Source of the DNA: Iris pallida
Lineage: Eukaryota > Streptophyta > Magnoliopsida > Asparagales > Iridaceae
Length of the DNA stretch: 64,000 nucleotides
Direction of reading: 5' to 3'
Assembly: GCA_029216955.1 (NCBI GenBank)
Contig: JANAVB010044018.1
Location: 1,066,621 to 1,130,620 of the forward strand
The position numbers and the translations under genes were made by a program. Under the pieces are notes generated by a model, which saw only the letters and a list, made by a program, of their open reading frames with translations, made no database searches and was not told the origin of the DNA. This document shows positions 10,623 through 21,093 of the stretch, one piece after another; the first letter of the stretch is position 1; each line of letters starts with the position of its first letter.

Positions 10623-12524
10623 TGTCACACCCTAGAACCAGAATACTGGAGAACGGGGGATAGACACAGCCAGTTACGTACATTGAAGTGGATCCCACCT
10701 CGCAATACGGTCATGGATGTCTAGATGCATGAGGGTTTATTTACAAGCCAACAGTCTCTTATAGTCAAGAACAAGCCTAGTGTCTCAATCTCAAGCAAGC
10801 AAGTAAATGTAACAAGATGGTAGATCATCAGACATACAAAGTAAGGTGTCCCATACATTACATATTAAGTTGATCATGAAGCTAGTCATACAAAATGCGA
10901 AGACTAGCAAGAGTTAAAGTCATACATAATCAACACTAGGATTTGTCAATCATGTTACAGCCCTTAAGCATACAGGAATATAAGCTTTCAACATGAGCTA
11001 ACACTTGTTCGGCGGCTAAACGCCTCAAAAGAATAATTTAAAATAGAGTGGAAGAGCAAAATAAAACCCACTCGTTGTCAGGGTTGCGTCTAGTGTTCAC
11101 CATCTGGCTGGAAGGCTAGAAGATCCTCGGAAGCTACTCCAAAATTTGGCCATACAAAACCAGCTGAGTCAGACCCCAGAAAGAGCAAGTGCCACAAGGG
11201 AGGCTTCACTTAAGAACTAAAACCAGCATATTAGCACATAAAGACATAAATAATAACGAAAGACATGAGTTAGAGAAAACAGGGTGATAAATGATAAGAT
11301 AACTAAAGGGCTATTCCGGTAACCAAGTTACAACTCGTAAACCAAACAAGGACCGGGGTTGTAACCCTTCACCTGAACAGAACTTAGTCTCTAACCAACT
11401 ATCGATAAAGTAAAGCAGTAATGTGCTGAAGTAACCATGTACTGGCCTTGTCTAGATATGACTAGACTAGTCTCCATTCATCAATCATGGCCAAGCAAGG
11501 AGTACGGCTTGATACTTTAACTAACTAGGGTTATCACAAGCCTAATTACTACAAGATGTAATGAGATGTTCCAGCAGTCACAAGCCCTGCATCTATCCAG
11601 TTTATCCAGGCGAGGTTGCTTAGAGTTACCAATAGTTAGAGAATCATTAGGTGACTTGGAGTGCAACACGTGGCAGTGTGCTATAGTACTTATGATTTCA
11701 AGAAGTGCCCTACATAACAGTGGGCTGGAAATGTGCCCTACTCGTCGACAGGCTACAAGTCCACTTAGGTGTGGCCGGGATAACGGGATCGCCTATAACT
11801 GGAAAAATCTCTCTATAAAAACTACTTGATCAATCAAGTCATTAACCTAGTCATATTTATTATGAATCCCTGACCATGGTAACCAGGAATCCATGTCCTA
11901 GATATGATGCAAGACAAGACATGTAGCTTGTACAATCACAATCAGGAAAATCAACTACGGTGTCAACACAAGGGTTACTTAGCAAGTCAAGATAGCCGTC
12001 GCAACAACATATCAAGATTATCATGTTAGGTTATTTATCAAGATTACTTGTCAAGAGTGCATCTCGTCGGGCTACTATCAAGATTATTCATGTAAAGTTA
12101 CTACTTATCATGTCAAGGGTGCGTCACGACCGACCACCATCAAGAATTATCATGCTAAGTTGCTTGTCAAGAGTGCACCATGACATGTCACTATCAAGAG
12201 TTGTCATGTAAATCCATATTGTCATGTCGTGTTCATGTTAAGGGTACTTGTATACCAAGAATTTACTTGGTCAAGAGTGCGCCACGGCGGGCCACTGAAA
12301 GAGTTATAAGAGAGTGTACATGCCATGCTGAGATCGTGCTTAATGCTCAAAGCGCGTACATGGCACAGGTAATAATATTATACCATGCTATCATGGGAGT
12401 ATGCCCATCATGCTCAAAGGTCACAACTTACGCTATGGACCATGGGGATAAGCATGGGTAAATGCAACAGGAATTTCCCTTGCCAGAAATGGCGCCAAAC
12501 GATCAATGGGGTGTCAAGGATAAC

Positions 12525-12970
12525 ATGCGCCTAAGGTCAACATGGTCCAAGGAGAGCATGCGCCTAGGGTAACAAACACAGAGAATGGCATGCGCCCAAG
12601 CAGGGAGTATGCGCCCAAAACTATGCACCTAGGGATATGCGTATCATAGAGAGCATGTACTAGGGTAGGCATGCGCCTAGGGCTGTATGCATCCAAGACT
12701 ATGCGCCCAAGAGCATGCGCCCACATGCATGCGCCCAAAGCAGGAAGATAGGGTGCACTTGGAAAGAAGCCAGGAGACTATCCTCCAAGACTCGGTGGGC
12801 GCATAAAAGGACTATACGCCCAAGCAGGGGAGCTTTGGGCCTTAGACTCATGCCAGAGCCTACGCGTCTAAGCAGGGAAGGCCTTGGGCGCATAATAAGA
12901 GCCATGCGCCCTAAGTAGGAAGAAAAGTACCTTGGGCGCATATTTATGGCTATGCGTCCAGCACTGCTCA
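12525..12970 (-). repeat. GCGCCCAAG minisatellite in the A1 5' LTR
   Basis: This is the homologue of the array at 2990-3440, with units such as CATGCGCCCAAGCAGG and ATGCGCCTAGGG. Unit number and spacing are close to the 3' LTR, as expected for two LTRs of one insertion. Confidence 0.75.
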
Positions 12971-13349
12971 TCTTCTCCAATCCGAGAACATGAGTTCATG
13001 GAACCCATGAACTTCCCAAGTTCATAAATCACTCAAAATAAATCAAAATTCGGGTTTTCAAAGGTCTATTTTGAGTAAAATAAAATTCTCTACAACATGG
13101 AACAATCAAAACTTGAAAATAATAAAGTTTGGTAGATCAAAACCCAAGAAAACCAAGATTTAAGTAAACTTAGATCTACAGGAAATTATCCACCAAAATC
13201 AAAAATGCTAAGTACTAAAGAGTCTTAGAAACTTGTAGGGAAGACAATAGAACAATAAAAATGGGGTTCCTCCATGAAGCAAGTTGCACTTGCCTAAGGT
13301 ATGTGGAGAGGTTTAATGGAGGAAGAGGAGTAAATGAAGAAGTAATGAG

Positions 13350-13380
<31 letters not shown>

Positions 13381-13398
13381 GTTGATATTTATATCAAC
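13381..13398 (-). promoter_or_regulatory. TATA box within an inverted repeat (A1 5' LTR)
   Basis: The 18 bp GTTGATATTTATATCAAC is identical to 3825-3842. The minus strand holds TATAAATAT, followed downstream by the GA/CT tract. It is the likely start region for genomic RNA of A1. Confidence 0.6.
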
Positions 13399-13560
13399 CC
13401 TTTCCATCTCCAACCAAAATCTAAACCAAACCAAAATAAACCAAGCCAAGCTAAACCAAGACCAAACCAAGCCAAGCCATGCTAGACGTCAAGATATGGG
13501 TCGAGAATCCGTAAACGTATACTGAAAATACATATAATGGGAAACGGGAGTGACAAGCAT

Positions 13561-14105
13561 CTCGCGTCGGTACGAAGACAATTACAGGATGCCAGACTCT
13601 ACTCCTTGTAAGGAAATTTCTTCGAAGTTAATCTCATATATAAAATTTAATTGTTAAATTGTTCACTATTCTTTTAATAATTATACAGGCATGGATATAC
13701 GAGCATTTTTCGATGCTGAAGCGTGCTGAGGAGAACAAAGACTATACAGAGCATCTTCCTAGAATGTGCCGATGGAGGCCAAATATGGTAGATGCTAAAA
13801 ATTCACAAACACTGGCCACCATTCGCAATGCACTTGATAATTTAGTGGCAGAAGAGGTGAGAAGGTAGAATATTTTTTGTTAGATTCTTTTGGTGATACT
13901 GATTTACTAAATTAATTTATGCATGCACAATTTACTTTTCTTAGACATACTTTGGCACCCATACCAGGATTTACGAGGGAGTAGTCATCCAATGCAACCA
14001 ATAGCTTTATTTTATGGTATGATAACTTAATATGATATCAAGTAGCCTTACATGCCTAATAGGGTCCTTCGTCAATTTGGCTTCGTACAAACGGTACCGA
14101 AGTGC
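13561..14105 (+). pseudogene. Plant mobile domain (PMD-type) gene fragment
   Basis: Three plus-strand blocks look like exons of a PMD protein. They are a short piece near 13561-13606, then 13668-13868 with QAWIYEHF, LPRMCRWRP and IRNALDNLV, then 13944-14105 with WHPYQDLRGSSHP, ALFYGMIT and PYMPNRVLRQFGFVQTVP. An acceptor-like TTATACAG precedes QAWIYEHF and CTTTTCTTAG precedes the last block. Two stops lie in the last block. PMD proteins occur in host silencing factors and inside MULE or gypsy elements; which origin applies here cannot be told. The fragment lies between the A1 edge and LTR E, and the insertion of E at 14110 cuts it. Confidence 0.68.
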
Positions 14106-14109
14106 ACAT

Positions 14110-15223
14110 TGTAAGCCCTCTGAATTTAAATTCTAGGGTTAATGGCTAATTGGGAATGATTATGATTAATTAGGATTTAATATGATTAATTATGAATTTT
14201 TAGTTATTAATAAATTCCTACTTTCAATTATGATCATCAAATGCAATTTGCCATGACTTTAAAATTAGGAGCACAAGACTAGTAATTTTCTCAAAATAAA
14301 TTTCACATGCATGATCTAGACAAGACACTCTACACCCATGATATTCATGTCCTACACAAACACACCTCCTTGTGCTCCATTTTGATCGCACAACATTCCT
14401 GACACAAGGCCCAATTTAAACTCCTACCATGGAACTTCATTCACTTCCAACTTAAACTGGAGACATCATTTCAACCCAAACCTCCCAACCCAAAGTTTAG
14501 CCATGACCCAAATTAAGCCTACTACAAACATGATACTTGTGTCCCATTCAATTGAGCCCCTACATGTTACTTATATATCCATGATCATATATGACTTAAA
14601 TTATAGTCATAAGGACACTTAGTCCAAACCTAACCAATATAACCCAAACTATCCAATCCAAATACATGTGACCACCTTCATGACACACCCAAACACACAA
14701 CACCATTCACCCCTACAAAACACCAAACACAAAATTAAGGCATCTCCTAAACCCTAATAGAGAAAACCCCTTGTCCATAAAAGCTAATAAGAGATTACTT
14801 CATGACACACTCCACCACCTACAATAATGGTTAACTATTTTTGGCCAAGCCAAAGGATGGCTCTATTAATGCCTTCTCCCACATCCCCATCATTTCAATC
14901 CATCACATGACCAATCACACAAATCCACATCACCTTTACCATTAATGCTCTCTCCTCTCACACTCATTCTCCCCTCTCTCTCTTTCCCTATATAAACGCA
15001 CACCTCCCCTATGTTGGCTAGCCAAGAACAACCCCATCCAAAACCTAAAAACTCTTCTCTCTTTCCCCTACATTCTTTTCACCGCTCCTCCCTATCTTTC
15101 TTCCCTTTCGAACATGGCAGCAGCCACCCCCACCACCTAAACCGACCACTGCCACCACCTGGCTACTGCTGCCACATTTGCAGTCGTTGCCGTACGCCAC
15201 CCAGGACGGCCACCGCAGCCTCC
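14110..15223 (+). mobile_element. LTR E, 5' portion, interrupted by the gag-only array
   Basis: It starts TGTAAGCCCTCTG directly after the PMD fragment. Downstream it shares GGAGCACAAGA and ATGATCTAGACAAG with the LTR start at 58753, whose polypurine tract fixes orientation as plus. A TATA box (14989-14996) is followed by a CT/CCACC-rich leader that could only encode a Ser/Pro-rich peptide. The LTR breaks off at 15223, where the D array begins. Its far end was not identified. Confidence 0.62.
14989..14996 (+). promoter_or_regulatory. TATA box of LTR E
   Basis: TATATAAA stands in CCCTATATAAACGC, downstream of a CT-rich stretch and upstream of a CCACC-rich leader. This is the usual layout of a plant LTR promoter. 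Confidence 0.6.
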
Positions 15224-15292
15224 TATCACGTATAAAAGTTTGTGCCCCACCGAGATGGATTTGCATAACTCGATGCGGACCGGGGTTATGCG

Positions 15293-15377
15293 GGAAGCTT
15301 CCGGAATGTTCTAGAAGACAGTAGAATCTTCCAGAAGGCTCGAGAATCATTCAAAAGGACCAAGAATCTTCCAGAAG
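15293..15377 (+). promoter_or_regulatory. Distal heat-shock-element-like array in LTR D1
   Basis: Read in consecutive 5 bp steps from 15293, 12 of 17 pentamers fit nGAAn or nTTCn. The first five alternate perfectly (GGAAG CTTCC GGAAT GTTCT); further AGAAT CTTCC AGAAG triplets start at 15323 and 15363. This is the binding-site grammar of trimeric heat shock factors. It lies about 140 bp upstream of the TATA box. Heat response is inference from sequence. Confidence 0.75.
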
Positions 15378-15470
15378 AATCAAGGCCTTTATTGATGTCT
15401 CATGATCTTTCTAGATTAGCTAGAAGCTTCCATATAAATCTAGGCTTAGAATATTCCTAGAATAATTCCT

Positions 15471-15495
15471 GGAATATTCCTTTCCAGAAGTTTCA
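15471..15495 (+). promoter_or_regulatory. TATA-proximal heat-shock-element-like motif in D1
   Basis: Five consecutive pentamers GGAAT ATTCC TTTCC AGAAG, then TTTCA all fit nGAAn/nTTCn. They end 20 bp before the TATA box, the position seen in many plant heat shock promoters. One unit is in tandem, not inverted, orientation. Confidence 0.68.
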
Positions 15496-15515
15496 ATGTA
15501 AAGCTCTATGAGCCC

Positions 15516-15523
15516 TATAAATA
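15516..15523 (+). promoter_or_regulatory. TATA box of LTR D1
   Basis: TATAAATA in GAGCCCTATAAATAAGTGG is conserved at 18328-18335 (D2) and 21139-21146 (D3). A CT-rich leader follows. Confidence 0.8.
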
Positions 15524-15750
15524 AGTGGGAGGCTCATTTGCTCCTCACCACCCAAAGTTGTACTTTTTTCTAGTAGAGTGAAGTTTTAATCTTCTATTCT
15601 CTCTCTCTCTCTTTTTTGCTCCATAACATTCTCAATATTGCCTTAGCGATGTAGCTAAGCGTTGGGGGAAGGCTTGCACGACTCTTCGAGGAGGAAGATA
15701 GTGCACTACATGGGTCAAAGTGTAGCCTAAAACATTAAGTCCGTGACAAG

Positions 15751-15762
15751 TGGTATCAGAGC
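15751..15762 (+). promoter_or_regulatory. Primer binding site after D1 (initiator Met tRNA type)
   Basis: TGGTATCAGAGC, complementary to the 3' end of plant initiator methionine tRNA, begins three bases after the LTR end at 15748. It confirms plus orientation and the position of the 5' LTR. The equivalent site after D2 is mutated (AGTATCTGAGTG at 18566). Confidence 0.88.
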
Positions 15763-15779
15763 AAAGGTTGGTTAGTGCC

Positions 15780-16948
15780 ATGTCGACATCCGAAAACGTC
15801 CAGGAGGGACCCACGTCGCCTAAGGAGGGGCACGCTAAGACCAACAAGAAGGGCAAGAGCAAGGAGTCTACGATGGAGCGTAGCCTTGTGGTTTTTTTCG
15901 AGCGCGTTGGAGTCTTGGAGGCGGGTTCGAAGGACATGGAGATGCACAAAGGCTCCATGGAGCAAAGCAACACGAGGCTAGAAAGGTACTTAGATGGGAT
16001 GGAGAGCGACGTTGCTTCACCCTTGGCAATCTTTCGGGGGCAACTCTAAGAGATCAGATCCGCACTTGAGGAGAAGCTCAAGGGACATCATGCGGAGATT
16101 GAGGACTTGCATAGGAAGGTCCAAGGCTACGAGGAGCTAAAGACCGTAGTCAAGGATTACGGAGAACTCAAGACCAAAGTTGTCATCTTGGAGAAGGCCG
16201 TTGCAAAAGGTGGACCTTTGATTAGGGCGGCACCGAGGCGAAGGAAGATCCCCTAGCCAAAATTCTTCAATAGGGTGCGTGATGCCAAAGAAGTTGAGAA
16301 CTTCTTGTGGAATGTGGAGCGATACTTCAAGATGTTGCACATCAACGATGATGTCGAAAAGATGGACATTGCTTCACTCTACTTCACAGATGATGCAATG
16401 ATGCGGTGGCGTCAAAGGTGCATAGAGGCCGAAAAGGGTTTGTGCTTGATAGAGACTTGGGAGGATCTCAAGAAGGAGATCAAGGTTCAGTTCTATCTGG
16501 AGAATGTAGAGTTTGCAGCGAGGTGGAGCTTGCGACAACTCAAGCATACGGGGCGATTTAGGAGTACATCACGGAGTTTACACGCTTGATATTCGTAATA
16601 TCTAGCATGGGCGAGGAGGATCGTTTGTTCTTCTTCCTCGATGGACTCAAACCTTGGGCAGCTCAAGAATTACAGCGACGGAGGGTGCAGGACATAAACA
16701 CCGCCTTGGCAGCAGTAGAGCAGCTTATCGAGTACATGTGGGACGACAACGATGTCGAGGCCAAGCCAAAGTCCACCAAGGGGAATGGTGGGGGAGAGCG
16801 GGAGAGCTCTCCTAAGGAGGGTCCGTCCGAGGGAAAGAAGCACGAGAAGGCCCAACCCAAGCGAGTAGTTTCGTGCTTCATATGCGGGCAGAAGCACTTT
16901 GCTCGGGACTGTCCGATGAAGAGCATGCATGTGAATGTCGTCCAATGA
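15780..16948 (+). pseudogene. D unit 1 gag, broken
   Basis: The start is the ATG of MSTSENVQEGP, 18 bp after the PBS. The N-terminal third is charged and probably coiled coil (LEAGSKDMEMHKGSMEQSNT, DLHRKVQGYEELK). Stops lie near 16048 and 16253. The capsid part (16275-16589) has AKEVENFLWNVERYFK and WRQRCIEAEKG. A frameshift near 16555 is followed by ISSMGEEDRLFFFLDGLKPW, a Lys/Glu-rich linker and the zinc knuckle CFICGQKHFARDC (CX2CX3HX4C). A live product would assemble particles and bind RNA. The motif order fits CRM-type gag. The stops and frameshift make it a pseudogene. Confidence 0.85.
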
Positions 16949-17460
16949 GTGGAGGTGGAGGACAAAGAGTGCAAAGTAGGAGCGCACATGGGAGCATTGC
17001 GCTTACTCAACGCCATAAAGACCAAATCTGCTATGTTGAGGACTCCAAGCAGGTAGCTCATCTACATTGATGTGAAGATCAATGGCATGAGCACACGGGC
17101 GTTGGTTGACATGGGCACTACTCATAACTTTATCACGAGCATGGAGGTCCGTCGCTTGGGTATAGCCTTGGAGGAAGATCCGGACATGATGAAGACGGTC
17201 AATGCAAAGGCGCGCTCCGTACAGGGGGTAGCCAAGGGAGTTCGCATAACGGTGGAAAATTGGTTGTGTGTTGCCAATTTCACCGTTACGTCACTGGATG
17301 ACTTCAAGATTATACTTGGCATTGATTTCTTTATCGCGACTAAGGCGATTCTGATGCCACATTTTAGGAGTTGTCAGCTTCATGGAGGAAGGCTCATCGT
17401 GCATGGTGAGAGGTGCATGAGACAAGCCTTCGAAGGAGGAAGCTATCTCCGCTATTCAGT
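16949..17460 (+). pseudogene. D unit 1 protease-like domain with altered active site
   Basis: After a short Glu/Asp-rich linker and one stop (near 17055), the frame from 17072 reads MKINGMSTRALVDMGTTHNF. The retropepsin triplet, usually D-T-G or D-S-G, is D-M-G (17108-17116). Downstream are VQGVAKGV and LDDFKIILGIDFF, the flap and C-terminal hydrophobic motif. Unit 2 has the same D-M-G. Protease function is therefore doubtful even in the progenitor. The domain lies where gag-pol of an autonomous relative would continue into RT. Confidence 0.8.
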
Positions 17461-18035
17461 TCAAGAAGGGTGGAAAAAGGGAGACGGCATACCTAGCGGT
17501 ACTCGAGAAGAAGGATGGCTTCGAGGAGGAAGGCCTTTCGTACGAGACCAAGGGTGTTACAAAGGGACGTCCCAAGGAGCCACATCTGCGAAGGGAGGTG
17601 GACCGTGATACCGAGCTGGGCACGAGTGCAGAGAAGCGTGTTGCAAGCTGCGGGAAGACAGAAGCGACGAGACAAAGTAACTCGTGTAAGGAGTTTCTCA
17701 AAGCTCGTAGGGAACATTCGGGTCGAAAGACTTACAAGGGGACTCGCATGCGCGGAGCTGTGCAGAACCATGTGCACGCACGAGACAAGGGGGATCGACG
17801 ACTCGATAGCCCGTACGAGATTCATCATGTGCCGAGGAGGGCACAGACCGAGGCAAGAGTTGGTGCGATGAACCAGTTTGCTTCCAATCTTGAGAAGAAG
17901 ATGGACAAATGGAAGCACCGCACGAGTCGCACAAAGAAAGGATGACGAGCAGCGACCATGCCTACGTGGGTGGACGTCGTTCCAAGACTTGCTACACCCG
18001 ACGATGAGGGCATCGACAAAACAGGTGGAAGAGAA
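17461..18035 (+). pseudogene. D unit 1 basic C-terminal region in place of RT
   Basis: The frame continues as KKDGFEEEGLSYETKG, GRPKEPHLRREVDRDTELG and then a long Arg/Lys-rich stretch with LEKKMDKWKHRTSRTKKG. The REVD-TEL patch resembles the entry to RT in related elements, so the tail may start in the RT N-terminus and then run over an internal deletion into other sequence (inference). No RT, RNase H or integrase motif is present. Frames shift at least once. The tail ends directly at LTR D2. Confidence 0.65.
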
Positions 18036-18104
18036 TGTCACGCACAAAAGTTTGTGCCCCACCGAGACGGATTTGCATAACTCGTTGCGGAATAGGGTTG
18101 TGCG

Positions 18105-18189
18105 GAAAGCTTCTGGAATGTTCTAGAAGATGGTACAATCTTCTAGAAGGCTTAAGAATCTTATAGAAGAACCAAAAATCTTCCAGAAG
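18105..18189 (+). promoter_or_regulatory. Distal heat-shock-element-like array in LTR D2
   Basis: In 5 bp steps, 10 of 17 pentamers fit. CTTCT GGAAT GTTCT AGAAG (18110-18129) is a run of four perfect alternating units. Register and length equal those in D1 and D3, with decay at single positions. Confidence 0.7.
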
Positions 18190-18327
18190 ACTCGAGGCCT
18201 TTCTAGATGTCTCATGATCTTTCTAGATTGGCTAGAAGCTTCCATATAAATCTAGGCTTCGATTATTCCTAGAATAATCCCTAGAATATTACTTTCCAGA
18301 AGTTTTCATGTAAAGCTCTATGAGCCC

Positions 18328-18335
18328 TATAAATA
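18328..18335 (+). promoter_or_regulatory. TATA box of LTR D2
   Basis: TATAAATA stands in the conserved context GAGCCCTATAAATAAGTGG, with a CT-rich leader near 18410-18428. Confidence 0.78.
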
Positions 18336-18594
18336 AGTGGGAGGCTCATTTGCTCCTCACCACCCAAAGTTGTACTCTTTCTAGTATAGTGAAGTTTTAA
18401 TCCTCCACGCTCTCTCTCTCTTTCTCTCTTTTGCTCCACAACATTCTCAATATCGCCTTAGCGATCTAGCTAAGCGTTGGGGGAAGGCTTGCACGACTCT
18501 TCGAGGAGGAAGATAGTACGTCGCACGGGTCAAAGTGTAGCCTAAAATACTAAGTTCGTGACAAATAGTATCTGAGTGAAGGTCGGTTGGTGCC

Positions 18595-19758
18595 ATGTCA
18601 ACATCCGATAACGTCCTGGAGGGACCCACGTCGCCTAAGGAGGGGCACGCTAAGACCAATAAGAAGGACAAGAGCAAGGAGTCTACGACGGAGCGTAGCC
18701 TTGTGGATCTTGTCGAGCGCATTGGAGTCTTGGAGGCGGGTTCGAAGGACATGGAGATGCGCATGGGCTCCATGGAGGAAAGCAACACGAGGCTAGAAAG
18801 ATACTTCGATGGGCTGGAGAGCGATGTTGCTTCATCCATGGCAATCTTTCAGGAGCAATTCCAAGAGATCAGATCGACACTTGAGGAGGATCCCAAGGGT
18901 CTTCATGCGTAGATTGAGGACTTGCATAGGAAAGTCCAAGGCTACGAGGAGCTAAAGACCATGGTCGAGAGTTACAAAAACTCAAAACCAAATTTGCCAT
19001 CTTGGAAAAGGTTGCTGCGAATAGTGGACCTACGAGTATGGAGGCACCGAGGCGAAGGAAGATCCCTAAGCCAAAATCCTTCAGCGGGGTGCGTGATGCC
19101 AAAGAAGTTGAGAACTTATTATGAAATGTGGAGCGATACTTCAAGACATTCCACATCAATGATGATGTCGAGAAGGTGGATATTGCTTCACTCTACTTCA
19201 TAGACGATGCGATGTTGCGGTGGCGTCGAAAGTGCATGGAGGCTGAGAAGGGTTTGTGCTCGATAGAGACTTGGGAGGATCTCGAGAAGGAGATCAAGTC
19301 TCAGTTCTATCCGGAGAATGTGGAGTCTGCAGCGAGACGGAGCTTGCAGCATCTCAAGCATACCAGGGCGATTAAGGAGTACATTGCGGAGTTTTCACGC
19401 TTGATGCTCGCGATATCTAGCATGGGCGAGGAGGATCGTTTATTCTTCTTCCTCGATGGACTCAAACTTAGGAGGCTCAAGAATTGCAACGACAGAGGGT
19501 GCAGAACTTGAACACCGCCGTGGCAACAACGGAGTGGCTTGTCGAGTATATGTGGGACGACAACAATGTCGAAGACAAGCCAAAGTCCACCAAAGGAAAT
19601 GGTGGAGGAGAGCGGAAGAGCTCTCCTAAGGAGGGCCGTCCGAGGGGAAGAAGCACGAGAAGGCCCAACCCGAGCGAGTAGTTTCGTGCTTCATATACGG
19701 GAAGAAGCACTTTGCTCGGGACTGTCCGATGAGGAGCATGCACGTGAATGTCGTCTAA
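18595..19758 (+). pseudogene. D unit 2 gag, broken
   Basis: It starts MSTSDNVLEGP and follows unit 1 closely. Disruptions differ from unit 1: a stop near 18910, a frameshift near 18975, a stop near 19122 inside the NVERYFK motif, and a frameshift near 19480 after FFFLDGLK. The zinc knuckle reads CFIYGKKHFARDC, its second Cys replaced by Tyr. The unit-specific lesions show that decay was independent after the two units formed. Confidence 0.83.
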
Positions 19759-20846
19759 AGCGAGGAGGTGGAGGACGAAGAGTGCAAAGTGGAAGCGCAC
19801 ATGGGAGCGTTGTGCTTACTCAATGCCGTGAAGACCAAGTCTGCTGTGTCGAGGACTCCGAGCAGGGAGCTCACCTACGTTGATGTGAAGATCAATGGCA
19901 TGAGCACACGGGCGTTGGTTGACATGGGCACTAGTCATAACTTCATCACGGGCACGGAGGTCCGTCGCTTAGGTCTAGCCTTGGGAGAAGATCCGGGCAT
20001 GATGAAGGCGGTCAATGCAGAGGCGCTTCCCGTGCAGGGGGTAGCCAAGGGAGTTCGCTAGCGGTGGGAAATTGGTCGGGTGTTGTCAATTACACCGTTA
20101 CGTCGCTGGATGACTTCAAGATTATACCTGGCATTGATTTTCTTATCGCGGCTAAGACAATTCCGATGCCACATTTGGGAGTTGTCGGCTTCATGGTGGA
20201 AGGCTCATCGTGCATGGTGAGAGGTACATAAGACAAGCCTTCGAATGGGGAAGCTATCTCCGCTACTCAACTCAAGAAGGGTGGCAAAAGGAGGACGACA
20301 TACATAGCGGTGCTCGGCAAGAAGGATGGCTTCGAGGTGGAAGTCCTGTCGTTCGAGACCAAGGGTGTTGCAAAGGGGCGTCCCAAGGAGCCACTTCCAT
20401 GGAAGGAGGTGGACCGTGCTACCGAGCTGGGCACGAGTGCAGAGAAGCGTAGCACAATCTGCGAGGAGGCAGAAGCGATGAGATGGAGTAACTCTTGTAA
20501 GGAGTTTCTCAAAGCACATAGGGGACATTCAGGTCGAGAGACTTGCAAGGGGACTCGCATGCGCGGAGATGTGTAGAACCATGTGTAGGCACGAGACAAG
20601 GGGGATCGGCGACTCGATAGCCCGTACGAGATTCATCATATGCTGAGGAGGGCACAGACCGAGGCCAGAGTTGGTACGACGAACCAGTTTGCTTCCTATC
20701 TTGAGAAGAAGATGGACAAATGGAAGCACCGCACGAGCCGCACAAAGAAGGGACGACGAGCAGCGACCATGCCTATGAGGGTGGACGTCGTTCCAAGACT
20801 TGCTACACCCGTCGACGAGGGTGTCGACGAAACAGGTGGGAGAGAA
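19759..20846 (+). pseudogene. D unit 2 protease-like domain and basic tail
   Basis: The frame 19768-20061 reads through DEECKVEAHMG and INGMSTRALVDMGTSHNFI, again with D-M-G instead of D-T/S-G, then MKAVNAEALPVQGVAKGV and a stop. Later frames hold LDDFKIIPGIDF, KGRPKEPLPWKEVDRATEL and LEKKMDKWKHRTSRTKKG. Length, motif order and absence of RT match unit 1, so the gag-protease-basic tail structure belongs to the family and is not a one-off deletion. Confidence 0.75.
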
Positions 20847-20915
20847 TATGACACACAAAAGTTTGTTCTCCACCGAGACGAATTTGCATAACTCTTTGCG
20901 GACTGGAGTTATGCG

Positions 20916-21000
20916 GGAAGCTTCCGAAATGTTCTAGAAGATGGTAGAATCTTCCAGAAGACTCGAGAATCTTCCAGAAGGACCAAAAATCTTCCAGAAG
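20916..21000 (+). promoter_or_regulatory. Distal heat-shock-element-like array in LTR D3
   Basis: 12 of 17 consecutive pentamers fit nGAAn/nTTCn. The 15 bp unit AGAATCTTCCAGAAG occurs at 20946 and 20966 at an exact 20 bp period, with a degenerate third copy at 20986. The phase is preserved across the whole 85 bp. Confidence 0.75.
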
Positions 21001-21093
21001 ACTCAAGGCCTTTCTATATGTCTTATGATCTTTCTAGATTGGCTAGAAGCTTCCATATAAATCTAGGCTTAGAATATTCCTAGAATAATTCCT

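Larger units (their letters stand above)
1866..13555 (-). mobile_element. Element A1: decayed chromodomain Ty3/gypsy retrotransposon
   Basis: Read on the minus strand the order is 5' LTR (10623-13555), leader, gag, protease, reverse transcriptase, RNase H, integrase, GPY/F and chromodomain-like C-terminus, polypurine tract, 3' LTR (1866-4001). This order (protease-RT-RNase H-integrase) is that of Ty3/gypsy; the C-terminal chromodomain-like block and very long LTRs fit the Tekay/Del chromovirus lineage (inference). The coding part is full of stops and frameshifts and the RT catalytic box is mutated, so the element is dead. A copia solo LTR is nested in gag. The right outer edge ends TGACA followed by AGCAT; the matching left target duplication is lost because the left LTR is truncated. 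Confidence 0.88.
10623..13555 (-). mobile_element. A1 5' LTR (complete, 2933 bp)
   Basis: On the plus strand it runs from TGTCACACCC to GGGAGTGACA, ending in short inverted TGTCA/TGACA. It matches the truncated 3' LTR (1866-4001) and, in reverse orientation, the solo LTR at 26541-29297 from end to end. Internal landmarks are a GCGCCCAAG minisatellite (12525-12970), a GA tract (13351-13377), a TATA box in an inverted repeat (13381-13398) and a CCAAG-rich U3 tail. The outer flank is AGCAT. Confidence 0.88.
15224..15748 (+). mobile_element. LTR D1
   Basis: The LTR begins TATCACG (TGTCACG in D2) and ends GTCCGTGACA, two bases before the primer binding site. It contains a distal and a proximal GAA/TTC array, a TATA box and a CT-rich leader (15601-15620). 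It is alignable by eye with D2 and D3 over its whole length with scattered substitutions. Confidence 0.88.
18036..18563 (+). mobile_element. LTR D2 (shared middle LTR)
   Basis: It begins TGTCACGCACAAAAG and ends AAGTTCGTGACA, serving as 3' LTR of unit 1 and 5' LTR of unit 2. The distal GAA/TTC array (18105-18189, 10 of 17 pentamers) and TATA box (18328-18335) are conserved; the proximal motif is weaker. The primer site after it is mutated. Confidence 0.88.

Noticed and set aside
14941..15235. Possible secreted Ser/Pro-rich small protein (15011-15235)
   Set aside because: Lies in the CT/CCACC-rich leader of LTR E after its TATA box and continues into LTR D1; composition alone explains the frame.
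17493..18062. 189-codon minus-strand frame opposite element D
   Set aside because: Shadow of the plus-strand basic tail; the plus strand has the homologous unit 2 and the family context.
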